In this document: one piece after another, positions 19,781 to 28,799 of the stretch
Layout of the letters: the number at the start of each line of letters is the position of its first letter
Position numbering within the stretch: position 1 is the first letter of the stretch
The notes under the pieces: model-generated
The model's database searches: none
Told to the model about the DNA's origin: nothing
What the model saw: the letters and a program-made list of their open reading frames with translations, nothing else
Made by a program: the position numbers and the translations under genes
DNA from: Eubacteriales bacterium
GTDB taxonomy: Bacteria > Bacillota > Clostridia > Lachnospirales > Lachnospiraceae
NCBI GenBank assembly: GCA_030539395.1
Contig: JAUNSC010000020.1
Coordinates: forward strand, 23,230 to 59,734
Length of the DNA stretch: 36,505 nt
Direction: 5' to 3'

Positions 19781-22498
19781 ATGGGCTGGTTATTAGAGTT
19801 ATTATTGGATGGAATCAGGGAGATCTGCTCACAGTTTATTGTGGACATGATGGAACTGGTAACGGAAATGTTTACAGAACTGCTGTCTTGTAACCTGTCG
19901 TTGTTTGAAGAATTGTTTTCGGTAGTCAGTGCCCTTTATAAAAATGTGATCGTTCCAATGGGCATTGCTATATTGCTGCTGATCCTGATCTGGCAGTTGT
20001 TCAAATCTATGTTTGGGAAGAGTGTAAATGGAGAGGAACCAATCGAGCTGCTCATTCGGTCCGCGATCGCACTTTTCTTTGTAGTAGCGGCTAAGCCGAT
20101 TGTGAATTATATCCTCAAATTTGCGGGTACGCCTTATCAATGGGTTGTTGGTACAGAAATTAAGGTAGAGAGTTTTTCGGGATTTGTCTCTGCGCTGGAA
20201 GGCGTTACAGAAGCGTTAGGGATTGGAAAACTGAGCATATCCCTGCTTATGCTTATCATGCAGTTTGTGGTCGCGTGGAATTACTTCAAAATGCTGTTTG
20301 TAATAGCGGAGAGGTATGTCCTTTTAGGTGTGTTCTCCTATACAGCGCCGCTGGCTTTTTCAACAGGAGGCTCCAAATCTACAAATAACATACTTGCCTC
20401 CTGGTCAAAGATGTTCGGCGGTCAGGTTGTTCTGATTATACTGAACGCGTGGTGTATGAAGATGTTCTTATCCGGTTACGGTAACCTGATGGCAAGCAGC
20501 TATGGTTTTACTAAATTTTTTGTCGCCACACTTTGTCTGGTGGGATTCTGCAAGATCACATTTAAGCTGGATTCCTATCTGGCGTCCCTCGGAGTAAATC
20601 TTGGGCGGCCGTCCGCTGGAATGGGAGCAATGGGGCTTATCATGGCAGCTAGCCGGATTTTATCCCAGATTGGAAAAGCAAATGCTGGGGACGGAAGCAG
20701 TGGGCCATCAGCAGGAGTAGAAACATCCGGCACATCCGAAGGAAGTGGTATGACAGAAGGTTTTGCGGGACCGATTCCCATGATGCCGGGAGGAGGTTCC
20801 GGGGCAGATATGGATATGACGGATATGCCGCCTGAAAGCGGATTTGAGGAAAGTACAGAGTCCTCCGGAGAGGGCAAGGACAGTGGTGATTTTGCCTATC
20901 CTTCAGAAAATCCAACGGGTGGCGGAAGTGTATTAGAGGAACTGGGAGTTGTGGCATCAGGAGGGGCAAACGAGACAGGAACGGATTCAGGTATCGATAT
21001 GGGAACCGGAATATCCATCGGAGGTACTGGGGAAGCCAGTGCGGAAGCAAGCTCTTCACAAGATCTGTCAGGCATAGACAAAGACACTGGAGCAAATATG
21101 GATGTCCAGGAAGCCGGATCTGAAATGGATATGAACCTTGCCGGTATCCCGGAATATGATGGACCGCATGAAGGAGAAGCACCAGAGGCAGGTGAAGGCG
21201 CTGGAACTGGAGAAGCGGTAGCGGGTGTTTCAGTGGAAAACGGATACGGGAATAGCAGCGCGGGGATCATCAGTGAAGTTGGAGATTACCCGGTAGAGGA
21301 AGAAACGTTTGACGACACAGGTGAAAGCCCCATGGAACTGGATGGGAACACTATTGACAGTATGGGAAGCCCCGCAAGTACAGAGGGGGTTTCTTATGGT
21401 AATGCGGGAGACGCTTTTGGAAGCACAGGCCTTGCAAGCAGAGGCGACAGTCCGGCCAGAGGCAGGGCAGCGGATACGGGAGCGGGTGGAGCGGCAGATG
21501 CTATGTCAGGAATAGAACCGATTGGCAGTCCGGAAGGCATTCTTAGTGAAATGGGAGCGGATTTCCAGTCTGGAAGGATAGAGCCGTATGGAATGGCAAA
21601 ACCGGCAGGAACAGGAGCTTCAGAATCTGCAGGTGCGGAAATGGGCGGAGCATTATCTGATATGGAATTGGGAGAAAACAGTGGTGCCCTATCCGGAATG
21701 GATTTTGGTGAAAGCGATGGTGTACATTTTGGTCTGGGTTCCGGAGAAAATGGCGGCGCGCATTCTGGAATAGATTCAGGAGAAGATGGTGGTATGCCGC
21801 TTGGTATAAGTTCCGGAGAAAACAGCGGAGCGTATTCTGGCATGGATATGGAAGAGAATGGTGGTATGCCATTCGGTATGCGTTCAGAGGAAAATGGTGA
21901 TAGGTTATCCGGTATTGGCGCAGAAGAAAACCTTGGAATGTCAGCGGGCAGGGAACCGGAAGGGGATGGTGCGTATTCTGACATGAATCCGAAAGGGAAT
22001 GGCGGCATCCTGCCCGGTATGGAAGCTGTAGCCGGAGGAATCGCAATGCCGGAAACTTCTTTTATGCGAGAGCAAGGCGGTACTGCAGATGAAACGGGGC
22101 GAAAAACAGGAGGTGGCAGTCCATATGACGCGGAAGGCGGAAGTGCCGGAGGGCTGAATGCGGAAGGAACATCCATGGAAAATGGGGTTTTTGAAGGAAT
22201 CTCCATGCCAGAGGGAAAAGGAACGCAGGAAAAATCGGAAAAAGGCGAAGATTTGCGGGATGAAGCCGGTAAGCGGCAGGATAATTCTGTTTTTGAGAGT
22301 GAACCTATAGCGGAAATGGAAGGCCAGATGAGCCATATGGGTACTGGACAGGCGATTCCTTCCGGAAGCCAGAAGGGATCTGGGCGAAGGAAACACGCAC
22401 GGGAATTTCGGGAGGTTCCGAAAACAAGAGAGGAACTAAGACGCAGGCAGCAAAACAGGAGTGAACAGAAGCCGACAGACGGCTCACCGTTTGCTTGA
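19781..22498 (+). CDS. VirB6/TrbL-like channel protein with very long repetitive tail
   Basis: A 905-residue protein. About the first 290 residues contain several membrane helices (for example VPMGIAILLLILIWQLF, AIALFFVVAAKPIVNYIL, SLLMLIMQFVVAWNYFKMLFVIAERYVLLGVFSYTAPLAFS), as in VirB6/TrbL proteins that form the inner channel. From about residue 300 to the end the sequence is hydrophilic and rich in Gly, Glu, Ser and Met. It includes about ten 12-residue repeats and ends basic (REVPKTREELRRRQQNRSEQ). Related proteins are usually far shorter. The location suggests the tail is exposed at the cell surface or in the wall. Confidence 0.8.
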   Translation: MGWLLELLLDGIREICSQFIVDMMELVTEMFTELLSCNLSLFEELFSVVSALYKNVIVPMGIAILLLILIWQLFKSMFGKSVNGEEPIELLIRSAIALFFVVAAKPIVNYILKFAGTPYQWVVGTEIKVESFSGFVSALEGVTEALGIGKLSISLLMLIMQFVVAWNYFKMLFVIAERYVLLGVFSYTAPLAFSTGGSKSTNNILASWSKMFGGQVVLIILNAWCMKMFLSGYGNLMASSYGFTKFFVATLCLVGFCKITFKLDSYLASLGVNLGRPSAGMGAMGLIMAASRILSQIGKANAGDGSSGPSAGVETSGTSEGSGMTEGFAGPIPMMPGGGSGADMDMTDMPPESGFEESTESSGEGKDSGDFAYPSENPTGGGSVLEELGVVASGGANETGTDSGIDMGTGISIGGTGEASAEASSSQDLSGIDKDTGANMDVQEAGSEMDMNLAGIPEYDGPHEGEAPEAGEGAGTGEAVAGVSVENGYGNSSAGIISEVGDYPVEEETFDDTGESPMELDGNTIDSMGSPASTEGVSYGNAGDAFGSTGLASRGDSPARGRAADTGAGGAADAMSGIEPIGSPEGILSEMGADFQSGRIEPYGMAKPAGTGASESAGAEMGGALSDMELGENSGALSGMDFGESDGVHFGLGSGENGGAHSGIDSGEDGGMPLGISSGENSGAYSGMDMEENGGMPFGMRSEENGDRLSGIGAEENLGMSAGREPEGDGAYSDMNPKGNGGILPGMEAVAGGIAMPETSFMREQGGTADETGRKTGGGSPYDAEGGSAGGLNAEGTSMENGVFEGISMPEGKGTQEKSEKGEDLRDEAGKRQDNSVFESEPIAEMEGQMSHMGTGQAIPSGSQKGSGRRKHAREFREVPKTREELRRRQQNRSEQKPTDGSPFA
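21647..22024 (+). repeat. 36-bp coding tandem repeats in the VirB6-like tail
   Basis: Units start at 21647, 21683, 21719, 21755, 21791, 21827, 21863, 21899 and 21935, then one of 33 bases and a partial one. Each encodes about G-x3-G-x3-GEN-G, such as GALSGMDFGESD, GAHSGIDSGEDG and GAYSGMDMEENG. They correspond to residues 623-748. The units differ from each other, so they are not recent copies. Confidence 0.85.
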
Positions 22499-22508
22499 AA
22501 GGGGTGAG

Positions 22509-24593
22509 ATGATGCGGGGTGACGAAAGGGATTCCTCGCCCCTGGACGCGGGGGCAGGTGCGGCCGCCCATGCCGCTCATGCCGCGCAGGCTGCTTATGC
22601 GGTGAATGCGGCGGCGAAAGGCGGGACAGCCGCTGCCGGAGCCGCAACAGGTACAGCCCTCGCAGGGCCGCTTGGGGCAGTGATAGGAACATTCGTTTCA
22701 AGTAAAACATTCTGGAAAGTGGTTGCCGGGATTTTCCTGTTTCTTTTCCTGTGGATGTTCATTATTGCGAACCTGATTGGTATTATCCTGAGTTATCTTG
22801 GGTTTGCGAACGCGGATTCTTTTGCAAATGAGGCCCAGTCTGCCCAGTTGTCTAATCTTCGGACAAGGGTGGAGGAAGTTTTTAACAATGAGAAATATGC
22901 AAAAAAGATCCTTGCGGTAATTGAAGCGGAGCGGGATGAAAATATGGAAGAAATCAGGGCTGACCAGACAAAGAATTATGCGGAGCATGAGCTTGTTGTG
23001 GTGGATGAGTATGAGACAAAGCTGAAGCGCAACATCAGCTATTATCTGGCAGTAATGATGGCAGAAAACTGTGATAACGGAACGATGTATTCCTTTTTGG
23101 GGTTTGCAAACAGCCTGGGGCTTGATATGTCAACCGATCTTTCAAGCCCATATGACGCTTATTTTCAGGAGGCGGCGAGAACTTATAACGTGCCTGCCGC
23201 TCTTCTGATTGCGATGGCGAAAGTAGAGTCAGAGTTTAACCCAAACGCGGTTTCCGGTGCCGGTGCTATTGGTATCATGCAGCTTATGCCGGCAACAGCG
23301 GCAGGGCTTGGGGTGTCTGACCCGTATGATCCACGGCAGAATATCATGGGTGGAGCAAAGTATATCGCACAGAATATTGAGCAGTTCAAGAACTATTCAA
23401 ACTGTTTGGAACTGGCAATCGCGGCTTATAATGCGGGTCCCAACGCAGTGGTGGAATATGGGTATCAGATTCCGCCTTATTCGGAAACGCAGGCATATGT
23501 ACAGAAGGTATTGGGCTATGTAGAAATCCAGGAACGCAGGACAACGCCTTCCGCGTCCCAGGACACGGGGCAGCCGGATGATGATTTAGGGAAAGCATAC
23601 GAGATTTTGAAAGAGACCGTGGAAAAGAATGTTGACGGTTTTTTTGCATGGTCCGTTACGGATGAGAGGGAGACAGAATCCACACAGACAGTATATTGCC
23701 GCCAGACAGAGGAAGGACGGCAGGAGATTGATAAGGCAACCTATGAACAGCTTCTTGCTGAAGGCGGCAATGTATGGGAAGAAAGCAGGACGGTGCAGGC
23801 GAAAAGGGTGGAGTATACACTTGCCCTTCTGCTGAACGCGCAGCTTACAAGTACCGGGGGCGGTTACCAGTATAAGTTTGTGATGAATGAGAGTATTTTT
23901 AACCTGGTAATCAAAGTATTAAAGCTGATGCAGGACGGAATAGACGCACTGAAAAATGGATTTTTTTCGTTGTTCCGCTGGACAGACTTCATTACAGGAG
24001 GTACTGGAGGGGAAGATTCCTATCTTGGGGATATAGACGCGACAGGGGATATTATCACTTACGATACAGTAGCAAACTGTCAGAAACGGGTCGTGTATTA
24101 CAACCAGGGGGAAGAACCGTGGGCGAATATTACATATGGCACCAGTACCATTGGATATGCGGGATGCGGCCCGACTTCCCTCGCGATTGTCATTTCCACG
24201 CTGACCGGGCAGACAGTAAATCCCCAGATGACCAGTGCTTACTCCATAGCAAATGGGGAATATGTAAGCGGGGTAGGAACGGCACATTCTTTTCCAACAA
24301 ACGCGGCGCACCATTGGGGGCTTACCTGTGAGCGGGTAGGAAAAGACCGGATGGGTTATGTGGTCCAGTCTTTAAAAGAAGGAAAGATGGTGGTGGAGAT
24401 CTGTGAGGCTTATACCATAACCGGCAGTGGCAGCGGGCATTTTATTGTCCTGACCGGGGTAACGAGAGATGGCTATATCACCATCGCGGATTGCGCGAGC
24501 AGGGAAAGAACCGCGAAAGTGTACAGTCTGGAGACGATTACATCCTATGGACGCGATCTGAGTGAGGGAGCGTTCTGGATTATAGGAAAATAG
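22509..24593 (+). CDS. VirB1-like cell-wall hydrolase: SLT transglycosylase plus C39-like peptidase
   Basis: A 694-residue protein from ATG 22509, chosen because AAAGGGGTGAG precedes it. An Ala/Gly-rich N-terminus is followed by one membrane helix (FWKVVAGIFLFLFLWMFII, about residues 69-90). A soluble lysozyme-like transglycosylase domain follows: AKVESEFN (catalytic Glu near 240), GAIGIMQLMPATA and LAIAAYNAGPNAV. The C-terminal domain has Cys near 553 in YAGCGPTSLAI and His near 644 in GSGHFIVLTG, the C39-like peptidase pattern. It opens the wall for the transfer channel. Comparable elements often have NlpC/P60 here instead. Confidence 0.88.
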   Translation: MMRGDERDSSPLDAGAGAAAHAAHAAQAAYAVNAAAKGGTAAAGAATGTALAGPLGAVIGTFVSSKTFWKVVAGIFLFLFLWMFIIANLIGIILSYLGFANADSFANEAQSAQLSNLRTRVEEVFNNEKYAKKILAVIEAERDENMEEIRADQTKNYAEHELVVVDEYETKLKRNISYYLAVMMAENCDNGTMYSFLGFANSLGLDMSTDLSSPYDAYFQEAARTYNVPAALLIAMAKVESEFNPNAVSGAGAIGIMQLMPATAAGLGVSDPYDPRQNIMGGAKYIAQNIEQFKNYSNCLELAIAAYNAGPNAVVEYGYQIPPYSETQAYVQKVLGYVEIQERRTTPSASQDTGQPDDDLGKAYEILKETVEKNVDGFFAWSVTDERETESTQTVYCRQTEEGRQEIDKATYEQLLAEGGNVWEESRTVQAKRVEYTLALLLNAQLTSTGGGYQYKFVMNESIFNLVIKVLKLMQDGIDALKNGFFSLFRWTDFITGGTGGEDSYLGDIDATGDIITYDTVANCQKRVVYYNQGEEPWANITYGTSTIGYAGCGPTSLAIVISTLTGQTVNPQMTSAYSIANGEYVSGVGTAHSFPTNAAHHWGLTCERVGKDRMGYVVQSLKEGKMVVEICEAYTITGSGSGHFIVLTGVTRDGYITIADCASRERTAKVYSLETITSYGRDLSEGAFWIIGK

Positions 24594-24608
24594 CAGGAGG
24601 GAAAAAGA

Positions 24609-25391
24609 ATGCTGTTAAAAAAAGGGTTTATGCTGGGGGCATTCCTGTTGGCAGGTGCTTTCAGTATGGTTCCGGCTTATGCAAAAAGCGCTGACTCCGA
24701 GCTGCCTGTGATAACCATGTGGCAGGATGGGCATGGTTATCGGGAGGATGGGACACAGATTACCGGAGAGTGGGCGTATGATTCTGTAAATCCGGCGGGT
24801 AAGTATGTCCTGTTTGGGGAAGATGGCGCAGTCATAAGGAAAGCGGAAAGCCAGGATGCGGAAGATATAAGGGAAGACTTCACCGGGACGGAACTGGTTC
24901 CGGCAGTTATAGCATTAAGGGCGGAAACTTTTGAAGGTTTCCATGGGACAATCCAGATACTGTTGGAAGAAAAAAGCGGTATGCGAAAGGAAGCGGAATT
25001 GAATGAAGAAAATTTCTACTCCCTGAACATCTGCGTGAACAGTGGAGATTATGCTTTGTGTAAAGTAGAAGCGAAGGACACCGCGGATTCCTATGTGGCG
25101 GAGTTTTCTTCAGAAGCCGTGCTTCTTCCGGAAAAGGCAACGCGTGTTATGAAAATCCGCGTAACAGATACGAAAGTGGAGCCGCCGGAAGATTCTCTGG
25201 ATGAAAAGGAGCCTGCAAAGCCCCAGGCAGAACCGCATACAAAGCAGCAGGCAGAGAATAAAGAAGGAAAGGAGGGCGGCAGTATGCAGGAAATGGGCGT
25301 AAAAAAAGTGATGGCAATATTTGGCGGCATTGGGGCGGCTTGTCTGGCCGGTGTTTTATTGCTGCGCAGGAAACACAAAAAGTACAACTGA
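24609..25391 (+). CDS. surface protein with signal peptide and C-terminal membrane anchor
   Basis: A 260-residue protein. A signal peptide (LLKKGFMLGAFLLAGAFSMVPAYAKS) leads into a short segment like a wall-binding repeat (WQDGHGYREDGTQITGEWAYDS) and then a beta-rich domain. A Glu/Lys/Pro-rich linker (about residues 188-225) precedes a membrane helix (VMAIFGGIGAACLAGVLLL) and basic end RRKHKKYN. It resembles the CD1107-type element proteins by layout, not by certain homology. It sits between the wall hydrolase and the PrgI-like gene, so a part in mating contact is likely. Confidence 0.65.
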   Translation: MLLKKGFMLGAFLLAGAFSMVPAYAKSADSELPVITMWQDGHGYREDGTQITGEWAYDSVNPAGKYVLFGEDGAVIRKAESQDAEDIREDFTGTELVPAVIALRAETFEGFHGTIQILLEEKSGMRKEAELNEENFYSLNICVNSGDYALCKVEAKDTADSYVAEFSSEAVLLPEKATRVMKIRVTDTKVEPPEDSLDEKEPAKPQAEPHTKQQAENKEGKEGGSMQEMGVKKVMAIFGGIGAACLAGVLLLRRKHKKYN

Positions 25392-25415
25392 GATTAACAT
25401 TGCAGGAGGTATGAT

Positions 25416-25970
25416 ATGTCGCAAAAGGAACGGGTAGATGTCTACACCATACCACCTAATTTTGCAAAGGAAGGGATGATCCTATCCGGAAGAGTAGAGG
25501 CCAGGAACGCCGTAGAAGCGGCAGTCCTGGTTCTTCTTTTACTCCAGATTCTGATGATGCTTGATATAGGGGTAAAGGGAAAAATCTATGCCGGGATTAT
25601 TGTAATCCTTCCGGTAGCGATTTTTGCGGTGATCGGGGTGCAGGGTGAGAGTCTGACATCATTCATTTTCCAGTTTTTCTGTTTCCTAACCAGGCGCAGG
25701 GTGCTTACCGTGCCGGACGGCCAATACCGGTTGAAGCGAAACAGGAGGTTAAGGAAACAGCAAAAGAAACAATACCGGAGGCAAAAGAAGAAAGAGAAAC
25801 AGAAGGGAGGTGGAAACCATAGGAAGCGACGAGGTAAAGGAGCTGAAACAGAAGCTCAAAGACGCGAAGCGCGAAGAAAAGAGAGAGCAGAAAAATTCGA
25901 GAAGGCAGCACAAGGAAGAACGGAAACGGTACAACGAACGCATGAGGAAGGAAACGCAGAGACGCCGTGA
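25416..25970 (+). CDS. PrgI/VirB3-like membrane protein with basic tail
   Basis: A 184-residue protein. The first ~95 residues (YTIPPNFAKEGMILSGRVEARNAVEAAVLVLLLLQILMML and KIYAGIIVILPVAIFAVIGV) have the two-helix layout of PrgI, which pairs with VirB4 in Gram-positive transfer systems. The last ~80 residues are almost all Arg, Lys, Glu and Gln and overlap the VirB4 start region by 161 bases in another frame. PrgI proteins are normally near 100-120 residues, so the tail is unusual. Confidence 0.75.
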   Translation: MSQKERVDVYTIPPNFAKEGMILSGRVEARNAVEAAVLVLLLLQILMMLDIGVKGKIYAGIIVILPVAIFAVIGVQGESLTSFIFQFFCFLTRRRVLTVPDGQYRLKRNRRLRKQQKKQYRRQKKKEKQKGGGNHRKRRGKGAETEAQRREARRKERAEKFEKAAQGRTETVQRTHEEGNAETP

Positions 25971-28599
25971 GGATGAAAAAAAGGAACACAAAAAAATCCG
26001 TGAACAGGAAGCCCAGGAGAGGGCGCTGAAAAAGGAACTCCTTCAGATTTCGCCAGTGGAGGAACGGCAAAAGGCATCTACGGAAGAAAAGGGAATAGAG
26101 GAAAGGACGCGGAAGAAAGAAAAGGAACCGGTTCTGGATCTGCTGCCAGTGACATGGGCGGCTTCTTATCTGCCGGTCAAGCAGGTCAAAAATGGCATTA
26201 TCATTACCTCTGATAACCGTTATGTCAAGCTGGTGGAAATACTGCCGATCAACTTTTTGCTGCGATCACCAGCCGAGCAGCGGAATATTATCTTCTCGTT
26301 TATGTCCTATTTAAAGATTGCCCCGGCGAAAATGCAGTTCAAGGTAGTATCGAAAAAAGCGGATATTTTGGAATACATTGAGAAAATCAAAGAAGAAGCA
26401 GAGAAGGAGACGGATGAACGCTGCCGTATTCTTCAGGAGGATTACGCGCGCCTTATCCGGACACTTGGTACGAAAGAGGCCATTACAAGACGCTTCTTCC
26501 TTATATTTGAGTACCAGTCCTACAATGGGAACAAGAATCCGGATGAAAAGGATGTATTTTTGTATATGAAATCCGCCGTCCAGACTGTAAAGAAGTATCT
26601 TGCGCTGTGCGGGAATGTGGTACTGGAGCATGAAAATGAGACAAGGTTTATTGTAGAGACATTTTATCAGATCCTGAACCGCCAGACCAGTATGAAGGAA
26701 ACGCTGGATGACAGGATACGGAAAGTCCATGACTATTATCTGGAGGAAAACGGGCGGGAAAGTATCCGCCAGATTCCGGTAACAGAGCTGTTCGCTCCGG
26801 AAACGATTGAATTTCGGAACTGGAATTATGTGGTAATTGATGGGATATACCACACGTATTTATTCATTCCGTCACAGAAATACCGGACAAAGGTACCGGC
26901 CGGCTGGCTTTCCTTGTTGATTAACGCGGGAGAAGGCATTGATGTGGATGTCTTCTTTTTTAAGCAGGATAAGACAAAGAGCATGGAACGTATTGGAAGG
27001 AGAATCCGCCTGAACCGGTCTAAAATTAAGGATACCTATGATACAAACAGTGATTTTGACAATCTAAGCGAGTCGATCCACGCGGGCTATTACCTGAAGC
27101 GGGGGCTTAGCGGAAGTGAGGAATTATATTACATGAGTATCCTTATTACAATTACCGGATACAGCGCGAAGGAAGTGGAGTGGCGGGCAAAGGAAATGAC
27201 AAAGCTTTTAAACTCACAGGACATTGGCACCGCAAGCTGTATATTCCGGGAAGAACAGGCGTTTCTCTCGTCATTGCCGCTGCTTGACCTGGATAAAAAG
27301 ATTTACGCAAGGGCGAAACGGAATGTCCTTACATCGGGAGTGGCGGCATGCTATCCGTTCGCTTCATATGAGATGTCGGACAAAGACGGTATCATGATGG
27401 GAGTAAATAAAGCGAACAGTTCCCTGGTGATCGTGGATATCTTCAATACACAGATTTATAAAAACGCAAATATCGCAATTCTGGGAACATCCGGGGCAGG
27501 AAAAACCTTTACGATGCAACTTATGGCGCTGAGAATGCGGCGGAAAAACATTCAGGTATTTATCATTGCCCCGGACAAAGGGCATGAGTTTGCAAGAGCC
27601 TGTACGAACATCGGCGGTGAGTTTATTCAGATTTCCCCGGCTTCCCATAACTGTATCAATGTAATGGAAATCCGTCCGACAGACACAGCGACCAGCGATA
27701 TTCTGGATGGTTACATGGCAGAGCGTTCAGAGCTTGCGATGAAGATACAGAGCCTCCATATATTCTTCAGCCTTTTGATACCGGATATGACACATGAAGA
27801 AAAGCAGCTTCTCGATGAGGCGCTGGTGATTACTTATCAGGAAAAGGGAATCACCCATGACAACCAGAGTCTGGAAGACCCGCAGCGTCCGGGGCAGTAC
27901 CGCAGGATGCCGATACTTGGTGATCTGTATGAGGTGCTGCAAAGAAAACAGGAGTGCAGGAGGATTGCGAACATCTTAAACCGGCTGGTGCATGGTTCCG
28001 CATCCAGCTTTAACCAGCAGACAAACGTAGACTTGGATAATAAATATGTAGTTTTGGATATTTCAGAGCTTTCCGGAGATTTGCTGCTTGGTATGTTTGT
28101 CGCGATTGATTTTGTCTGGACAAAGGCTAAAGAGGACCGGACCGTAGAGAAAGCAATTTTTGTGGATGAGGCGTGGAAGCTGCTGGCGTCCAATGAGCTT
28201 GCCGGAGAGTACCTTCTGGAAATTTTCAAGGTTATCCGCGCGTATGGCGGTGCCGCTGTCTGTGCCACGCAGGATCTGGCGGATTTCTTCGCACTGAAAG
28301 GCGGTAAGCTGGGGCGCGGAATTTTGAACAATTCAAAAACAAAAATTATCCTGAACATGGAGAATGCAGAAGCAGAGCATATCCGGGAGGAATTGGATCT
28401 GTCAGAAGCAGAGATGAATTCCATTATCCATTTTGAACGTGGAAACGGGCTGATATCCACCAACAACAATAACCTGATCGTGGAATTTAAGGCAAGCCAG
28501 TTGGAAAAAGATTTGATAACCACAGACAGGAGAGATTTACAGGAATTAAAGAGCAGAATCCAGAAGTATGGGGCGGATGCGTATGGAAGAAAGGGGTGA
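25810..28599 (+). CDS. virB4: VirB4-like transfer ATPase
   Basis: Up to 929 residues from GTG 25810. That start overlaps its own purine-rich AGGGAGG, so initiation is uncertain; ATG 25942 would remove 44 residues. A charged coiled-coil N-terminus (about 1-105) leads into the VirB4 N domain (LLPVTWAASYLPVKQVKNGIIIT). The ATPase domain has Walker A GTSGAGKTFTMQ near 559, Walker B KAIFVDEAWKLL with Asp-Glu near 786, and the downstream VCATQDLADF motif. VirB4 powers assembly of the channel at the membrane. Only the N-terminus differs from expectation. Confidence 0.9.
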   Translation: METIGSDEVKELKQKLKDAKREEKREQKNSRRQHKEERKRYNERMRKETQRRREDEKKEHKKIREQEAQERALKKELLQISPVEERQKASTEEKGIEERTRKKEKEPVLDLLPVTWAASYLPVKQVKNGIIITSDNRYVKLVEILPINFLLRSPAEQRNIIFSFMSYLKIAPAKMQFKVVSKKADILEYIEKIKEEAEKETDERCRILQEDYARLIRTLGTKEAITRRFFLIFEYQSYNGNKNPDEKDVFLYMKSAVQTVKKYLALCGNVVLEHENETRFIVETFYQILNRQTSMKETLDDRIRKVHDYYLEENGRESIRQIPVTELFAPETIEFRNWNYVVIDGIYHTYLFIPSQKYRTKVPAGWLSLLINAGEGIDVDVFFFKQDKTKSMERIGRRIRLNRSKIKDTYDTNSDFDNLSESIHAGYYLKRGLSGSEELYYMSILITITGYSAKEVEWRAKEMTKLLNSQDIGTASCIFREEQAFLSSLPLLDLDKKIYARAKRNVLTSGVAACYPFASYEMSDKDGIMMGVNKANSSLVIVDIFNTQIYKNANIAILGTSGAGKTFTMQLMALRMRRKNIQVFIIAPDKGHEFARACTNIGGEFIQISPASHNCINVMEIRPTDTATSDILDGYMAERSELAMKIQSLHIFFSLLIPDMTHEEKQLLDEALVITYQEKGITHDNQSLEDPQRPGQYRRMPILGDLYEVLQRKQECRRIANILNRLVHGSASSFNQQTNVDLDNKYVVLDISELSGDLLLGMFVAIDFVWTKAKEDRTVEKAIFVDEAWKLLASNELAGEYLLEIFKVIRAYGGAAVCATQDLADFFALKGGKLGRGILNNSKTKIILNMENAEAEHIREELDLSEAEMNSIIHFERGNGLISTNNNNLIVEFKASQLEKDLITTDRRDLQELKSRIQKYGADAYGRKG

Positions 28600-28799
28600 A
28601 TAGGCAGATGAAAAGATAATGACGGATTGTAGACGCATAACAGGCGTCAAAAAAGGTGTCTATTATGACGCGTAGAAGGCGCATTACCGAAAATATGGAA
28701 ACTTTTTCCTGTTATACGTCATTAAAAGCGCAATAAAGACGCATAATGGGCGCCATTTATAACGGAATAAAAATTATAGCGGAAAGGATGCAAAAACTA
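28600..28799 (+). other. intergenic stretch with clustered GACGC words
   Basis: No gene is supported in these 200 bases. The word GACGCATAA appears near 28631 and 28738, with related GACGCG, GGCGCATTA, AGCGCAATA and ACGTCATTA between them. GGAAAGGA at 28781-28788 is the ribosome binding site of the next gene. Confidence 0.4.

Noticed and set aside
21647-22024. 36-bp periodic repeats that could suggest a CRISPR array
   Set aside because: Units are contiguous and diverged, without spacers, and encode a 12-residue protein repeat in frame.
21394-22710. A 438-residue open frame on the reverse strand opposite the VirB6-like tail and hydrolase start
   Set aside because: Its Pro/Ser-rich sequence mirrors the Gly/Glu-rich repeats on the other strand, it has no ribosome binding site or family, and it crosses two real genes.
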